Source of the DNA: Bordetella parapertussis | GTDB taxonomy: Bacteria; Pseudomonadota; Gammaproteobacteria; Burkholderiales; Burkholderiaceae_B | Direction: 5' to 3' | Assembly: GCA_945869355.1 (NCBI GenBank) | Contig: CAMBPA010000101.1 | Location: 1 to 5,809 of the forward strand | Length of the DNA stretch: 5,809 nt | Part shown: piece by piece, positions 5,779 to 5,809 of the stretch | How the letters are laid out: every line of letters starts with the position of its first letter | Position numbering within the stretch: the first letter of the stretch is position 1 | Translations under genes and position numbers: made by a program | Notes under the pieces: generated by a model | The model's input: only the letters and a program-made list of their open reading frames with translations | What the model was told of the DNA's origin: nothing | Databases searched by the model: none

Positions 5779-5796
5779 AAAAAAAGCTAAGCTTTT
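5779..5796. terminator. Weak hairpin with T-run, possible terminator of a - strand gene outside the window
   Basis: AAAAGC (5782-5787) and GCTTTT (5791-5796) pair around a 3-base loop. Read on the - strand the stem is followed by a run of seven T, as in an intrinsic terminator for a gene entering from the right. The stem is A/T-rich and short. The rest of 5623-5809 holds no gene or RNA I can support. Confidence 0.25.
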
Positions 5797-5809
5797 GTGA
5801 GCTGCATGG

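Noticed and set aside
5653..5808. A - strand reading frame open from the right edge to a stop at 5653 (about 51 codons)
   Set aside because: It shows no recognisable domain, its internal ATGs lack a ribosome site, and a frame of this length is expected by chance, since longer off-frame openings occur opposite the real genes here. It could still be the tail of a gene beyond the window.
1..5809. CRISPR arrays, tRNA or rRNA genes, insertion sequences, prophage or toxin-antitoxin genes
   Set aside because: No regularly spaced repeats, no tRNA-like T-loop or clover-leaf segments, no transposase motifs and no terminal repeats were seen. In particular, no tRNA gene follows pgsA, where some relatives have one.

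Overview
The window looks like chromosomal DNA of a proteobacterium, most likely a betaproteobacterium of the Burkholderiales type. The reasons are the uvrC-pgsA gene order, the long two-module form of QueF, an FNR/ANR-type palindrome, and a pair of acyl-CoA dehydrogenase genes next to a MaoC-fold gene. The taxonomic call is an inference from family resemblance; there is no rRNA or other marker here.

Layout. Bases 2-1219 (+) hold the 3' two thirds of uvrC (nucleotide excision repair), which enters from the left edge. It is followed 18 bases later by pgsA (1238-1810, +), phosphatidylglycerophosphate synthase. A hairpin that overlaps the pgsA stop codon separates it from the convergent queF (1838-2671, -), the reductase that makes preQ1 for queuosine tRNA modification. 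The 176-base gap 2672-2847 contains a perfect FNR-type box, TTGAT-N4-ATCAA. On the + strand it lies exactly 22 bases before a TATGAT -10 element, yet no recognisable + strand gene follows. Next come a MaoC/hot-dog protein gene (2848-3309, -) and, divergent from it across a 145-base promoter region, two acyl-CoA dehydrogenase genes in one operon (3455-4606 and 4612-5622, +). The last 187 bases hold no gene I can support.

How the genes fit together. uvrC, pgsA and queF are housekeeping genes. The right half looks like an accessory CoA-thioester module. The two dehydrogenase proteins have complementary active-site parts: the first has the flavin-binding middle domain and a candidate catalytic Glu, while the second has the Arg-x-x-Phe-Gly motif and the C-terminal flavin-contact segment. 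This is the arrangement of the heteromeric (alpha2beta2) acyl-CoA dehydrogenases known from steroid side-chain and ring degradation. The MaoC-fold protein lacks the usual catalytic Asp and His of the hydratase-2 motif. The module's substrate cannot be read from the sequence.

Most worth following up are the orphan FNR-type promoter at 2707-2755, the MaoC protein without its catalytic dyad, and the split dehydrogenase pair with its possible operator at 3402-3416.
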